Shown: positions 11,157 through 20,903 of the stretch, in pieces | How positions within the stretch are numbered: position 1 is the first letter of the stretch | Layout of the letters: every line of letters begins with the position of its first letter | Notes under the pieces: generated by a model | Told to the model about the DNA's origin: nothing | The model's database searches: none | The model's input: the letters and a program-made list of their open reading frames with translations, nothing else | Assembly (NCBI RefSeq): GCF_947492715.1 | Contig: NZ_CANLNS010000001.1 | Span: forward strand, 744,001-808,000 | DNA from: an uncultured Psychroserpens sp. | Lineage (GTDB): Bacteria > Bacteroidota > Bacteroidia > Flavobacteriales > Flavobacteriaceae | Length of the DNA: 64,000 bases | Direction: 5' to 3' | Made by a program: the position numbers and the translations under genes

Positions 11157-11195
11157 AAAAAAAGCTCTCAGTAGTTATCTGAAAGCTTTTTTCTT
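11157..11195 (-). terminator. Terminator downstream of gdhA
   Basis: On the minus strand AAAAAAGCTTTCAG and CTGAGAGCTTTTTTT form a hairpin with a short loop and a T-run. It lies just after the gdhA stop at 11212 and upstream of the porZ-like gene, so the two are separate units. Confidence 0.75.
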
Positions 11196-11211
11196 TATTC
11201 ATTATGAGAAG

Positions 11212-12555
11212 TTAAACAACTCCTTGAGCTAACATTGCTTCGGCAACCTTAACAAATCCAGCGACATTGGCTCCTTTCACATAGTCTACATAACCATCTG
11301 CGCCAGTGCCATACTTTACACAAGATTCATGGATATCGTCCATGATTCTATTTAATTTTTCATCAACCTCTTCTCTAGTCCAGTTTAATCGTAATGAGTT
11401 CTGACTCATCTCTAAACCAGATGTAGCAACACCTCCTGCATTAGACGCTTTTCCTGGAGAAAACAATACTTTTGCATTTTGAAACGCTTCTATCGCCTCA
11501 GGTGTTGTTGGCATATTAGCCCCTTCGGCAACCGCTATAACCTTATTATTTATTAATGCTGCAGCTTCGTCTCCATTAAGTTCATTTTGAGTTGCACAAG
11601 GTAAGGCAATATCACAATTAACTGACCATGGTCTTTCTCCTTGATGGAATGTTGCTGAAGGATACTCATTCACATATTCACTAATTCTTCCACGCTTAAC
11701 ATTCTTAAGATCCATCACGAATGCTAATTTATTAGCATCAATACCATCGGCATCATGAATGTATCCAGATGAATCAGATAAAGTCACAACTTTTGCACCT
11801 AACTGTGTAGCTTTTTCACATGCATACTGTGCAACATTACCAGAACCTGAAATAACAACGGTTTTGCCTTCAAACGAATCACCGTTAGTTGCTAGCATAT
11901 TTTTAGCAAAATAAACACAGCCATATCCTGTAGCCTCTGGTCTAATTAACGAACCTCCATATGTAATTCCTTTTCCTGTAAGTACGCCAGTAAACTCATT
12001 TTGTAATCTTTTATATTGACCAAACATATATCCTATTTCGCGTCCTCCAACTCCTATATCTCCAGCAGGAACATCCGTGTTTGGACCAATATGTCTATAT
12101 AACTCCGACATAAATGATTGACAAAAACGCATAACCTCATTATCACTTTTTCCTTTAGGATTGAAATCAGATCCTCCTTTACCTCCACCCATAGGTAGTG
12201 TTGTTAAGGCATTTTTAAATACTTGCTCAAATCCTAAAAACTTAAGAATACTTAGATTAACAGATGGGTGAAAACGCAAACCACCTTTATATGGCCCGAT
12301 AGCAGAGTTAAATTCTACTCTAAACCCTCGATTAACTTGAGTATTGCCTTCATCGTCAATCCATGGTACTCTAAAAATAATAGTACGTTCAGGCTCAACC
12401 ATGCGCTCAAGCAACATTTTACCTTGGTATTTAGGATTTTCCTCGATAAAAGGAATTACTGTTTCCGCAACTTCATGCACAGCCTGTAAAAACTCAGTTT
12501 CATGACTGTTTTTTTCTTTTACAAGATTCAAAAAAGCTTCTATTTTATCTTTCAT
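11212..12555 (-). CDS. gdhA: NADP-type glutamate dehydrogenase
   Basis: 447 aa, the length of the hexameric GdhA family. It interconverts 2-oxoglutarate plus ammonium and glutamate. Visible family signatures are 'PYKGGLRFHPSVNLSILKFLGFEQVFKNALT' (residues about 89-118), the catalytic Lys region 'PMGGGKGGSDFNPKGKSD', and the nucleotide-binding 'VISGSGNVAQYACEKA'. The gene stands alone between its own -7 box (12595-12602) and a terminator. Confidence 0.96.
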   Translation of the reverse strand: MKDKIEAFLNLVKEKNSHETEFLQAVHEVAETVIPFIEENPKYQGKMLLERMVEPERTIIFRVPWIDDEGNTQVNRGFRVEFNSAIGPYKGGLRFHPSVNLSILKFLGFEQVFKNALTTLPMGGGKGGSDFNPKGKSDNEVMRFCQSFMSELYRHIGPNTDVPAGDIGVGGREIGYMFGQYKRLQNEFTGVLTGKGITYGGSLIRPEATGYGCVYFAKNMLATNGDSFEGKTVVISGSGNVAQYACEKATQLGAKVVTLSDSSGYIHDADGIDANKLAFVMDLKNVKRGRISEYVNEYPSATFHQGERPWSVNCDIALPCATQNELNGDEAAALINNKVIAVAEGANMPTTPEAIEAFQNAKVLFSPGKASNAGGVATSGLEMSQNSLRLNWTREEVDEKLNRIMDDIHESCVKYGTGADGYVDYVKGANVAGFVKVAEAMLAQGVV

Positions 12556-12594
12556 TTATTAAAGTATTAATAATGTATGTTAATTTTAATAGCA

Positions 12595-12602
12595 CAAAGA
12601 TA
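12595..12602 (-). promoter_or_regulatory. Bacteroidota -7 box of gdhA
   Basis: On the minus strand this reads TATCTTTG, an exact TAnnTTTG, 40 bases upstream of the gdhA start codon. No clear -33 TTG was found at the expected spacing. Confidence 0.5.
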
Positions 12603-12715
12603 CATTATCTTTAAAATGTTCGCCATTTTTTTTTCATATTCTCAATGTCAGATTATTTCTATGTTAATTTAATATGATGCTATTGTTCGGATATTTTTAC
12701 ATTTCGTCTAATTTT

Positions 12716-12745
12716 TTGGTAGTTTATCTAGTTTTTATATATTTG
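12716..12745 (+). promoter_or_regulatory. Promoter of the 274-aa barrel gene
   Basis: TTG at 12716-12718, 19 bases, then TATATTTG at 12738-12745. This matches the Bacteroidota sigma-ABfr form TTG-N19-TAnnTTTG, with the gene starting 23 bases later. Confidence 0.65.
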
Positions 12746-12768
12746 TTAACGAATAAGCCCTCAATAAA

Positions 12769-13593
12769 ATGAAACCTATGACGCTTAATTTTAAACAATT
12801 AACATATCTATTCGTATTTATACTTGGTATCAACGAATGTTATTCTCAGCTTGGTTTTTCTCACGAAATAGGTGTCATTGCTGGTCCAGTAGCTTTTCAG
12901 TCTGACTTTGGTGTTAGACGAGATTTTGAAACTAATGCTGGAAATACAGGAATTGGTGTTGGTATTGTTCATTATATTAATTTCGCTTACCGAGCAGATT
13001 GTAACTGTTATTCTACAGATACCTTTTTTAATGACCATTTTAAGTTACGTAATGAAATCTCTTGGAATAAAACCAATTTAAATCATTTTGGTAAATGGGT
13101 TGATGCCTCTAGAACTGGTCCTAATGCAGAGCGACTACGTCGACATTCTGGTGTAGCGCAAAACTTTGATGTTGGTACTCAGTTAGAATTTTTTCCAAAA
13201 AGTATTAGATCGTTTCAAGCCTTTAGTTACTCGTTTGCTCCGTTTATAAGTTTAGGTGTACACTTCACATCTTATAACCCAGAAGTTAAAACATCTTATG
13301 GTGATGGTAATATTGAAAACATGAATAATTTTTATCAACCATGGGTAAATGCTGCGAACCCAGATACCAACGAAGATCCATTTTTATTTAATGGTAATGA
13401 TACAACTTGGTCAATGGTTGGAAGCGTTGGTACTCGTTATAAATTAACCGTACTTTCCGATTTGATGATAGATTTAAGATGGCAGTATTATTTTAACAAT
13501 AAAGTTGACGGTTTAGACCACAATTTGAAATCTAATAAAGCTAACGATTGGCTTGTGTGGTTAAACTTTGGATACATTTATTATTTGAACTAG
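12769..13593 (+). CDS. Outer-membrane beta-barrel family protein (THC0290_0291-like)
   Basis: 274 aa with a signal peptide ('YLFVFILGINECYSQ') and alternating aromatic/polar strands ending '..WLNFGYIYYLN', as in small outer-membrane barrels. The opening 'LGFSHEIGVIAGPVAFQSDFG' resembles the family I recall as THC0290_0291 in flavobacteria; function unknown. Two in-frame ATGs (12769 and 12778) are possible. The gene has a good promoter 23 bases upstream and a very strong terminator downstream. Confidence 0.7.
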   Translation: MKPMTLNFKQLTYLFVFILGINECYSQLGFSHEIGVIAGPVAFQSDFGVRRDFETNAGNTGIGVGIVHYINFAYRADCNCYSTDTFFNDHFKLRNEISWNKTNLNHFGKWVDASRTGPNAERLRRHSGVAQNFDVGTQLEFFPKSIRSFQAFSYSFAPFISLGVHFTSYNPEVKTSYGDGNIENMNNFYQPWVNAANPDTNEDPFLFNGNDTTWSMVGSVGTRYKLTVLSDLMIDLRWQYYFNNKVDGLDHNLKSNKANDWLVWLNFGYIYYLN

Positions 13594-13606
13594 AAAAACA
13601 AACACA

Positions 13607-13655
13607 ATACATCATAAAAAAGACCAAGTTTTACTTGGTCTTTTTTATGATGTAT
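13607..13655. terminator. Bidirectional terminator, perfect 23-bp stem
   Basis: The arms 13607-13629 and 13633-13655 are perfect inverted repeats around a TTT loop. The A-run on one side and T-run on the other let it act on both the 274-aa barrel gene (+, ends 13593) and the trans-sulfuration gene (-, ends 13669). Confidence 0.9.
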
Positions 13656-13668
13656 ATGCTATTTATTA

Positions 13669-14814
13669 TTATCCAATGGCCTGCTCCAAATCGGCAATTA
13701 AGTCTTCTTCATCTTCAATACCAACACTTAATCTAATTAAAGAATCAACAACACCTGTTTTCTCTCGTTCTTCCTTAGGAATACTTGCATGCGTCATACT
13801 AGCTGGATGACCTGCTAAAGATTCAACACCGCCAAGGGATTCGGCAAGCGTGAAAATTTTAAGATTTTCAACAATTTTAATAGCCTCTTCATAGTTGTTT
13901 CCTTTCGTTGTAAAAGAGACCATGCCTCCAAAATCGTCCATTTGTTCTTTTGCAATCTCATGGTTTGGATGGCTTTCAAAACCAGGCCAATAAACTTTTT
14001 CAATTTTTGGATGATTGGCAAGGTATTCTGCTACTGCTTTACCATTCTCACAATGGCGTTGCATTCTAATATGAAGCGTTTTAATACCTCTTAACGCTAG
14101 GAAACTATCTTGAGGCCCACAAACAGCTCCACTTGCATTTTGAATAAAATATAAACGTTCAGCAAGATCTTTGTCTTTTACAATTAAAGCTCCCATTACC
14201 AAATCACTATGACCTCCCAGATATTTTGTAGCAGAGTGCATAACAATGTCTGCTCCTAAATCTAAAGGTCGTTGTAAATATGGCGTTGCAAAGGTATTAT
14301 CTACAGCCAGCAGAATATCATTCTTTTTAGCGATTGCTGCCGTTGCTTTGATGTCTATAATATTCATCATTGGGTTTGTTGGTGTTTCTACCCAAATCAA
14401 TTTTGTGTTTTCATTTACATAATCTCCAATACGTTCGGCATTCTCCATTCCAATAAAGTGAAATTTAATACCTAAGCCCTCAAAAATCTTAGTGAACAAA
14501 CGATATGTTCCTCCATAAAGATCATTAGTAGATATCACTTCATCACCTGGTTTTAATAGTTTTAAAACGGCATCAATGGCTGCCAATCCAGAACCAAATG
14601 CTAAACCATGATTTCCATTTTCTATACTGGCAAATGCATTTTCTAGGGCATTTCTAGTTGGATTATGCGTTCTAGAATATTCGTACCCTTTATGTCCTCC
14701 AGGGGTAGATTGAGCATAAGTTGATGTTTGATAAATTGGTGGCATAACACTTCCATAAGCTGGATCATGCTCTTGGCCTCCATGTATTGTTTTCGTATTG
14801 AATTTCATTTGCAT
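13669..14814 (-). CDS. Trans-sulfuration PLP enzyme (cystathionine gamma-synthase/lyase family)
   Basis: 381 aa, the normal length for the Cys/Met metabolism PLP family. Family landmarks are '[16 protein letters not shown]', '[13 protein letters not shown]', '[16 protein letters not shown]', the Schiff-base segment '[13 protein letters not shown]', and '[21 protein letters not shown]'. The 'H-A-S-I' ending and overall text fit cystathionine gamma-synthase or gamma/beta-lyase; sequence alone does not separate these. Start is Met1, or Met3 at 14808. No partner genes flank it. Confidence 0.92.
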   Translation of the reverse strand: MQMKFNTKTIHGGQEHDPAYGSVMPPIYQTSTYAQSTPGGHKGYEYSRTHNPTRNALENAFASIENGNHGLAFGSGLAAIDAVLKLLKPGDEVISTNDLYGGTYRLFTKIFEGLGIKFHFIGMENAERIGDYVNENTKLIWVETPTNPMMNIIDIKATAAIAKKNDILLAVDNTFATPYLQRPLDLGADIVMHSATKYLGGHSDLVMGALIVKDKDLAERLYFIQNASGAVCGPQDSFLALRGIKTLHIRMQRHCENGKAVAEYLANHPKIEKVYWPGFESHPNHEIAKEQMDDFGGMVSFTTKGNNYEEAIKIVENLKIFTLAESLGGVESLAGHPASMTHASIPKEEREKTGVVDSLIRLSVGIEDEEDLIADLEQAIG

Positions 14815-14958
14815 TATTTCTGTTTTTGAAAGGACTCAGTCGTATCTCAACTAAAATCATTTCAATCTGTTGTAGTATGCAACAAATTTAATGTTTAATT
14901 CGTTGTATTCAAATCTATATAATACCTTTATTGAATGTTTAACAGAAACACATAAATT

Positions 14959-15678
14959 TTGAAAAAAACAGCCCTTTTCCTATATATTTTAACCTTAGTT
15001 TGTTCTTGTACAAAAGAAGCCAAACTCAATTTTACTGAACAACATATCGAAACTTCTGAAGTTGCTGAAATATCTATTGTTTATCCAAAAGCAGAAGGTT
15101 CTAAAAACCTCATAGATAATATCAACTCACCTATTGAAGATTACATTGTAAATCAAATTAATTTTTCAGAAGACGCTCAAACCAAACTTTCAATTGACGA
15201 TGCCGTAGCAAAGTTTAATTACGAATTCAAAAACTTCAAAAACGACTTTCCAGATTCGGCTCAACAATGGGAAGCATTGATTGGTGGTGAAGTCACATAC
15301 CAATCGCCAGAAATTATAACTATTGCAATTAACTCTTATTTAGATACTGGAGGCGCTCATGGTAATACCAACGTGAGGTTTTTTAATTTCGACCCTCAAA
15401 CTGGGCGCTTATTAACAAAAAAGGATCTTATTTCAAATCTAAGCGCGTTTTCAAAAGAAGTTAAACGTCGATTAGCCGAAGAAATGAAAACAGAAGACAA
15501 TCCTGATTTTGAAGATTTATTCTTTGGAAAAGATTTTGAATTACCTGAGTCTTTAGGGTATAGTGACGAAGGACTTATTATATTATATAATCCCTATGAA
15601 ATTGCTTCTTACGCTCAAGGTATTATAGAATTTACTATCCCGTTTGAAACTATTGATTCGTATTTAAAACTCAATTAA
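14959..15678 (+). CDS. Lipoprotein with DUF4163/DUF3298-type domains
   Basis: 239 aa from a TTG start; no upstream ATG is in frame and the TTG gives a lipoprotein signal peptide with lipobox around 'TLVCSC'. The segments '[33 protein letters not shown]' and '[27 protein letters not shown]' are typical of the RsiV/DUF3298 C-terminal domain, with DUF4163 before it. Related proteins bind lysozyme or are simply periplasmic lipoproteins; the role here is unknown. Its stop overlaps the convergent antiporter gene by four bases. Confidence 0.7.
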   Translation: MKKTALFLYILTLVCSCTKEAKLNFTEQHIETSEVAEISIVYPKAEGSKNLIDNINSPIEDYIVNQINFSEDAQTKLSIDDAVAKFNYEFKNFKNDFPDSAQQWEALIGGEVTYQSPEIITIAINSYLDTGGAHGNTNVRFFNFDPQTGRLLTKKDLISNLSAFSKEVKRRLAEEMKTEDNPDFEDLFFGKDFELPESLGYSDEGLIILYNPYEIASYAQGIIEFTIPFETIDSYLKLN

Positions 15679-16922
15679 TCTGAACCTTTTGAAAGGCGTT
15701 TAATAACGGGTTCTACTGTTAAACCTTGACCTATTATAGAGAATACAACTATAATATAGGTTACTACTAGAAATAAATCGCGATGCATATCTTGAGTCAA
15801 ACTTAAGGCTAATGCAATAGATATTCCTCCTCGTAATCCACCCCAAGTCATAATGAGGTTAGTATGTTTTACAAATTGTAACTTTTTATCGAAGAATTTA
15901 ATAGGTAACCATAGCGAAACATATCTACTCAATAACACCAATGGTACTGCGATTAAACCTGCCAATACGTAGTCAAATTTAAAAGTAAGAATAAGCATCT
16001 CCATTCCTATCATAACAAAGAGAATGGTATTCAAAAGGACATCAACCAACTCCCAAAATTTGTCTACATAGGTTTCTGTGATCTCAGACATAGCCGATTG
16101 TCGCACTGTGTCATTCCCAACAATTAAACCCGCTGTCGCCATTGCTAAAGGAGCAGACAAATGCCATTGATGAGCCAACAAACTTCCTCCCATTACTGTC
16201 GCAATAGTAATAATAACTTCTACTTCATAATCATCAATAGACTTCAATAGTTTATATGTAATGTATCCTAAAATAAGCCCTAAGACAATACCACCAATAA
16301 CCTCTTGGCCAAACAACTTTGCTATTTCTCCTATTTCAATGGCTGCATTAGGTTTTGCAGCAATCGCAAAAATAGTTAAGAACACAACAACACCTACACC
16401 ATCATTAAAAAGTGATTCGCCAACAATTTTAGTCTCCAATTTTTTTGGAGCGCCTGCTTTTTTAAGTATCCCAAGAACAGCTATAGGGTCTGTTGGAGAA
16501 ATTAAAGCCCCAAATAGTAAACAATATATAAATGCTACGTCTAAGCCTAAAAGAAGTAGTAAGTAATATGTTAAAATTCCAACTAAAAACGTAGAAACTA
16601 AAACACCTAATGTGGCAAAGACCAAAACTGGCCATCGCTGTATTTTAAGCTGATTAAAATTGGTGTGGAGCGCTCCTGCAAACAAGAGGAAACTTAACAT
16701 AATATCTAATAACACCGTTTTAAAATCGATTTGAGAAATAAGTTCTTTCTCTCGTAATAAAAGCGTATCATCAAATTGGCCTATAGCAACTACAATTACA
16801 GTAAATATGATTGTAATAAGCATCAACCCAATAGTTATTGGTAGCTTTAAAAATTTAACGTTGATGTACCCAAAAAGTGCTGATAAAACGATTAAAATTG
16901 ATGCTATTGCATAATAATCCAT
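15675..16922 (-). CDS. Na+/H+ antiporter, CPA1 family
   Basis: 415 aa with about 11-12 hydrophobic helices. The CPA1 core motif is seen in '[19 protein letters not shown]' and '[21 protein letters not shown]' (the ND pair), and '[17 protein letters not shown]' follows near the C-terminus. These are NhaP/NHE signatures, so the protein should exchange Na+ (or K+) for H+ across the inner membrane, which fits a marine bacterium. There is no cytoplasmic tail. It appears monocistronic. Confidence 0.92.
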   Translation of the reverse strand: MDYYAIASILIVLSALFGYINVKFLKLPITIGLMLITIIFTVIVVAIGQFDDTLLLREKELISQIDFKTVLLDIMLSFLLFAGALHTNFNQLKIQRWPVLVFATLGVLVSTFLVGILTYYLLLLLGLDVAFIYCLLFGALISPTDPIAVLGILKKAGAPKKLETKIVGESLFNDGVGVVVFLTIFAIAAKPNAAIEIGEIAKLFGQEVIGGIVLGLILGYITYKLLKSIDDYEVEVIITIATVMGGSLLAHQWHLSAPLAMATAGLIVGNDTVRQSAMSEITETYVDKFWELVDVLLNTILFVMIGMEMLILTFKFDYVLAGLIAVPLVLLSRYVSLWLPIKFFDKKLQFVKHTNLIMTWGGLRGGISIALALSLTQDMHRDLFLVVTYIIVVFSIIGQGLTVEPVIKRLSKGSD

Positions 16923-17038
16923 AGGTGTTTAAATTTTCGATAAAAGTAACTAATTTTCTTTTGAAATCAGTTTACTTTGCAAAGCATATAACTAATAAAA
17001 AGTCTTGACAACACTCAAGGTTTGTAAATAAGAGCACG

Positions 17039-17398
17039 ATGAAAAAAATATACCATTTAAAAACCTGTAGCACATGTGTTAGGATTATCAAATCTTTGAA
17101 TTTACCTGATGATGTTATCTTTCAGGATATAAAAACCGAAGCCATAACGGTTAAACAAATTGAAGCGCTCAAAACCTTAGCTGGAAGTTATGAGGCTTTA
17201 TTTAGTAAGCGTGCGAAACTTTACAAAGAAATGGGGCTAAAAGATCTAAACCTTAGTGAAAAAGATTTCAAACATTACATCTTAGATCATTATACATTTT
17301 TAAGCAGGCCAGTCATTGTATTTAACAACAAAATATTTATTGGCAACAGTTCCAAAACTGTAGAAGCGGCTAGAGCCTTTATCCACTCACATGAATAA
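17039..17398 (+). CDS. ArsC/Spx-family thioredoxin-fold protein
   Basis: 119 aa. It opens 'MKKIYHLKTCSTCVRIIKSL' with a CxxC (Cys10, Cys13) in the ArsC/Spx position. The family Arg region and 'FLSRPVIVFNNKIFIG' follow, matching 'RPIV..g...iG' of ArsC-like proteins. It is an arsenate-reductase-like or Spx-like protein; no ars genes lie nearby, so arsenate activity is uncertain. It overlaps the next gene by eight bases, suggesting translational coupling. Confidence 0.8.
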   Translation: MKKIYHLKTCSTCVRIIKSLNLPDDVIFQDIKTEAITVKQIEALKTLAGSYEALFSKRAKLYKEMGLKDLNLSEKDFKHYILDHYTFLSRPVIVFNNKIFIGNSSKTVEAARAFIHSHE

Positions 17399-18284
17399 TA
17401 GAAAATATGCAATTATAGCATTGTTTATGGTTCAACTATTGTATGGACTTAACTATACTTTTGCAAAAATTGTCATAAACGAAAATTTCGTTAAACCCTT
17501 TGCTTTTGTTGTCTTAAGAGTGGGAGGAGCCACTTTACTATTTTGGCTTACTGGGTTGTTTTTAAAACGTGAAAAAATTGACAAAAAAGATTATGGCACT
17601 TTTCTTTTAGGTGCGCTATTTGGGGTTGCCATTAACATGTTATTATTTTTAAAAGGATTAGAGTTAACGACACCAATACATGCTTCAGTTATTGTAACCA
17701 TTACCCCAATAATTATCCTCATTCTGTCTTCTTTTTTCTTATCTGAAAAAATAACCAAACTCAAAGTATTAGGTGTTGTTTTGGGGTTTTGTGGCGGGGT
17801 TTTACTCACCTTGTTAGGCAAATCTACTAGAGTTGGAGATAATGTTCCTTTAGGCAACTTGTTTATTTTTATTAATGCAATTTCATATAGTATATATATT
17901 ATAATTATCAAGAAACTAACATCCAAATACCATCCCTTTACCCTTATAAAATGGTTGTTTTTACTTGGTTTGATATTTGTTTTACCTTTTGGATATGCCG
18001 AGACGAAAGAAATTCAATGGCACACATTTACACCTTATGTGTGGCTTTCGGTAGTGTTTGTCGTTGTTGGAGCAACATTTGCAACTTACGTGTTGAATCC
18101 GTTTGCCCTTAGATCTCTTAAGGCATCTACTGTTGGTGTTTTCATCTATTTACAACCCGTAATTGCGGGTATATTTGCTATTGTCATGGGTGTAGACGCT
18201 ATAAGCCCAGTAAAGATAATCGCTATGCTATTGATCTTCTCTGGAGTTTATTTGGTAACCAAAAAACCAAAAGTTTTAGGTTAA
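17391..18284 (+). CDS. EamA/DMT-family transporter
   Basis: 297 aa with ten predicted membrane helices in two EamA repeats (first half ends near 'GVLLTLLGKS'; second starts 'NVPLGNLFIFINAISYSIYIIIIKK'). Typical repeat endings are 'ITPIIILILSSFFLSEKITKLKVLGVVLGFCGGVLL' and 'YLQPVIAGIFAIVMG'. Drug/metabolite exporter superfamily; substrate unknown. It is coupled to the ArsC-like gene, and its 3' end overlaps the convergent thioesterase gene by nine bases. Confidence 0.9.
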   Translation: MNNRKYAIIALFMVQLLYGLNYTFAKIVINENFVKPFAFVVLRVGGATLLFWLTGLFLKREKIDKKDYGTFLLGALFGVAINMLLFLKGLELTTPIHASVIVTITPIIILILSSFFLSEKITKLKVLGVVLGFCGGVLLTLLGKSTRVGDNVPLGNLFIFINAISYSIYIIIIKKLTSKYHPFTLIKWLFLLGLIFVLPFGYAETKEIQWHTFTPYVWLSVVFVVVGATFATYVLNPFALRSLKASTVGVFIYLQPVIAGIFAIVMGVDAISPVKIIAMLLIFSGVYLVTKKPKVLG

Positions 18285-18752
18285 GTTTTTAGGAAATTTC
18301 CCATGTATTCTAGTATCGGCTTTAGTGAGCGTTTTAAAATGTTTTGTTCTTGGAAATATCTTAGATCTTTTAAGAAGTTGTTCTGGTAAAACCGTCAATT
18401 TTCGGGTCTTTAAGTCAATCCACGATCCCAGCATATCACTCGACGCTAGATGTTCACCTTTATGATTGTAAAAATTATGCTCGAATTTAAAAAACATCCC
18501 ATCGTCACTTAATCCAGATAACTCTAAACTCACCGTAACAGGTTTGCCAATAAATGATTCTTTGAAATAATAAGTGTGTTCATAAAACACGACAGGACCA
18601 ATATTAAATTTTGAAAGTTCTTCCATTGAAAAACCATATTCAATAAAAAAGCCCATTCTAGTATGACTCATAAAATTGGTGTAGGCAGAATTGGCTAAAT
18701 GTCCATTTGCGTCTATATCACTCCAGCGAATTTCGAAATCTTTTTTGTACAT
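18276..18752 (-). CDS. Acyl-CoA thioesterase, 4HBT hot-dog fold
   Basis: 158 aa beginning 'YKKDFEIRWSDIDANGHLANSAYTNFMSHTRMGFF'. The 'W-S-D-x-D-A-N-G-H-x-x-N' pattern with Asp and His is the active-site region of 4-hydroxybenzoyl-CoA thioesterase-like enzymes. It probably hydrolyses acyl-CoA thioesters; the chain specificity cannot be read. Single gene convergent with the DMT transporter. Confidence 0.88.
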   Translation of the reverse strand: MYKKDFEIRWSDIDANGHLANSAYTNFMSHTRMGFFIEYGFSMEELSKFNIGPVVFYEHTYYFKESFIGKPVTVSLELSGLSDDGMFFKFEHNFYNHKGEHLASSDMLGSWIDLKTRKLTVLPEQLLKRSKIFPRTKHFKTLTKADTRIHGKFPKNLT

Positions 18753-18819
18753 AGTTTGGTATTAAAACCGTAAAGTTATTGTTTTTTATAATCAACTTAT
18801 CTCGCTTTACGATTTTCCT

Positions 18820-18827
18820 TACCTTTG
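18820..18827 (+). promoter_or_regulatory. -7 box of the yicC-gmk-nadD operon
   Basis: TACCTTTG matches TAnnTTTG exactly, 21 bases upstream of the yicC ATG at 18849. A properly spaced -33 TTG was not seen. Confidence 0.5.
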
Positions 18828-18848
18828 CTCAACTTTTAAAATTTGTTC

Positions 18849-19709
18849 ATGATACAATCAATGACAGGCTATGGGAAATCTGTATTACAGCTCCCAACAA
18901 AAAAAATTTCGATTGAAATAAAATCACTCAACAGTAAAAACCTTGATCTTAATGCGCGTATGCCTTCGATGTATCGTGAAAAAGAATTGAGTATAAGAAA
19001 GCGTATTGCATCAACACTAGTAAGAGGCAAAGTTGACTTTTCACTTTATATGGAAATTACTGGAGAAGAAACTTCAACGCAAATCAATAAAACAGTTGTT
19101 AAACAATATATTAAACAATTAAAAGAAGTTATACATACTGGAGATGAAACCGAATATTTAAAAATGGCTATTCGATTACCAGATGCAGTCACTACAGAAC
19201 GTGATGAAATTGATGAAAACGAGTGGAAGCAAATTTCTGAAGCGATTGACAGTAGTCTTGAAAAAATTCATCAATATCGTTTAGACGAAGGAAAGAGTCT
19301 TGAAACAGATTTCATAAATAGGGTTCAGAACATTTCCGAATTACTAGAGCAAGTCGTTGCCATGGATCCAGATCGTATTGATGGTGTAAGAGAACGTTTA
19401 GCAAAAGGAATTTCAGAAATAAAGGAAAAAGTTGATGAAAATCGTTTTGAACAAGAGTTGGTTTATTACATAGAAAAATTTGATATAACTGAAGAGAAAG
19501 TTAGATTAAGTAATCACCTTGATTATTTTCAGAAAGCTTTAAAATCGGCTGATTCTAACGGGAAAAAACTTGGATTTATTTCTCAGGAAATGGGAAGAGA
19601 AATCAACACTATAGGATCTAAATCTAATCATGCGCCAATGCAAAAATTGGTTGTACAAATGAAAGACGAGCTGGAAAAAATTAAGGAACAATTATTGAAT
19701 GTTCTATAA
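18849..19709 (+). CDS. YicC-family endoribonuclease-like protein
   Basis: 286 aa from ATG at 18849, giving the family's standard N-terminus 'MIQSMTGYGKS'; a TTG six bases upstream is less likely. The C-terminal part 'QEMGREINTIGSKSNHAPMQKLVVQMKDELEKIKEQLLNVL' is the DUF1732 signature. YicC (YloC) proteins are reported RNases acting on small RNAs/mRNA. It leads an operon with gmk and nadD (20-base and -4-base gaps), an arrangement common in Bacteroidota. Confidence 0.92.
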   Translation: MIQSMTGYGKSVLQLPTKKISIEIKSLNSKNLDLNARMPSMYREKELSIRKRIASTLVRGKVDFSLYMEITGEETSTQINKTVVKQYIKQLKEVIHTGDETEYLKMAIRLPDAVTTERDEIDENEWKQISEAIDSSLEKIHQYRLDEGKSLETDFINRVQNISELLEQVVAMDPDRIDGVRERLAKGISEIKEKVDENRFEQELVYYIEKFDITEEKVRLSNHLDYFQKALKSADSNGKKLGFISQEMGREINTIGSKSNHAPMQKLVVQMKDELEKIKEQLLNVL

Positions 19710-19729
19710 CAACATTATAAATCACATTT

Positions 19730-20326
19730 GTGGAAAAAGATAACACCATAAAAAGAGGAAAATTAATAGTTGTTTCGGCACCATCGGGTTCTGGAAAAAC
19801 GACAATTGTTAGGCACTTATTAAAACAGGAAGAGCTCAATTTAGAATTCTCAATATCGGCAACTTCCAGAGAAAAACGCGGCGAGGAAATTGATGGAAAG
19901 GATTACTATTTTCTATCGCTAGCAGATTTCAAGAAAAAGCGTAAAAACAATGAGTTTTTAGAATGGGAAGAAGTGTATCCTGAAAATTACTACGGCACCT
20001 TGAACGCAGAGGTAGAACGTATTTGGGCACAAGGAAAACACGTTATTTTTGACATTGACGTTTCGGGTGGTTTAAGAATTAAAGATAAATATCCAGAAGA
20101 AACTTTAGCACTTTTTATTAAACCTCCAAATGTAAATGAACTCATTAGAAGACTTAAAGAAAGAGGGGAAGAAAGTAGAGAAAAAATTAATATGCGCATT
20201 GCAAAAGCTCCAGTAGAATTGGCAACAGCCCGCTCATTTGACAAAATTGTTGTTAATAAAGATTTAGATAAAGCTTTAGATGACGCCTATGATTTAGTTT
20301 CTAATTTTATCAATAACAAGTCATGA
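19730..20326 (+). CDS. gmk: Guanylate kinase
   Basis: 198 aa from a GTG start. The P-loop 'SAPSGSGKTTIVRHLL' lies near residues 16-31, followed by the GMP-binding 'SISATSREKRGEEIDGKDYYF' and 'YYGTL', and the lid 'RLKERGEESREKINMRI'. It phosphorylates GMP to GDP with ATP. The stop overlaps the nadD start as ATGA, so translation is coupled. Confidence 0.96.
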   Translation: MEKDNTIKRGKLIVVSAPSGSGKTTIVRHLLKQEELNLEFSISATSREKRGEEIDGKDYYFLSLADFKKKRKNNEFLEWEEVYPENYYGTLNAEVERIWAQGKHVIFDIDVSGGLRIKDKYPEETLALFIKPPNVNELIRRLKERGEESREKINMRIAKAPVELATARSFDKIVVNKDLDKALDDAYDLVSNFINNKS

Positions 20327-20901
20327 AAATAGGCTTATATTTTGGTACATTTAATCCAATTCATATTGGTCATCTTACCATTGCCAATCATTTAGCAGAA
20401 TATAGCGATTTGGATAAAATATGGTTTGTGGTCACACCCCATAGTCCTTTTAAAAAGAAGAGTTCACTTCTAGATAATCGTCAACGTTTTGAAATGGTTT
20501 ATCGCGCAACTGAAGACTATATTAAATTAGAACCTAGTGACATAGAATTTAATTTACCACAACCTAATTACACTGTTAATACATTAGCTCACCTTCAAGA
20601 TAAATATCCTAAACATGAATTCTCATTAATTATGGGTGAGGATAATTTGAAAAGTTTCCACAAATGGAAAAACTATGAACTCATATTAGAGCATCATAAC
20701 ATTTATGTTTACCCTAGAATTTCAGAAGGAAATGTAGACACACAATTTAATGCACACAGAAAAATTCATAAGGTCGATGCTCCTATTATGGAATTATCAT
20801 CAACTTTTATTCGAAAATCTATTAAAAACGGAAAAAATGTTCGTCCGATGTTACCCAAACATGTATGGGAATATTTGGATGAAATGAATTTTTATAAATA
20901 A
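20323..20901 (+). CDS. nadD: Nicotinate-nucleotide adenylyltransferase
   Basis: 192 aa with 'LYFGTFNPIHIGHLTIANHLAEY', the GxFxPxHxGH nucleotidyltransferase motif. It also has 'YTVNTLAHLQDKYP', 'IMGEDNLKSFHKWKNYELIL', and the C-terminal 'ISSTFIRK'-like motif ('LSSTFIRKSI'). It makes deamido-NAD from nicotinate mononucleotide and ATP. Third gene of the yicC-gmk-nadD operon. Confidence 0.95.
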   Translation: MKIGLYFGTFNPIHIGHLTIANHLAEYSDLDKIWFVVTPHSPFKKKSSLLDNRQRFEMVYRATEDYIKLEPSDIEFNLPQPNYTVNTLAHLQDKYPKHEFSLIMGEDNLKSFHKWKNYELILEHHNIYVYPRISEGNVDTQFNAHRKIHKVDAPIMELSSTFIRKSIKNGKNVRPMLPKHVWEYLDEMNFYK

Positions 20902-20903
20902 AG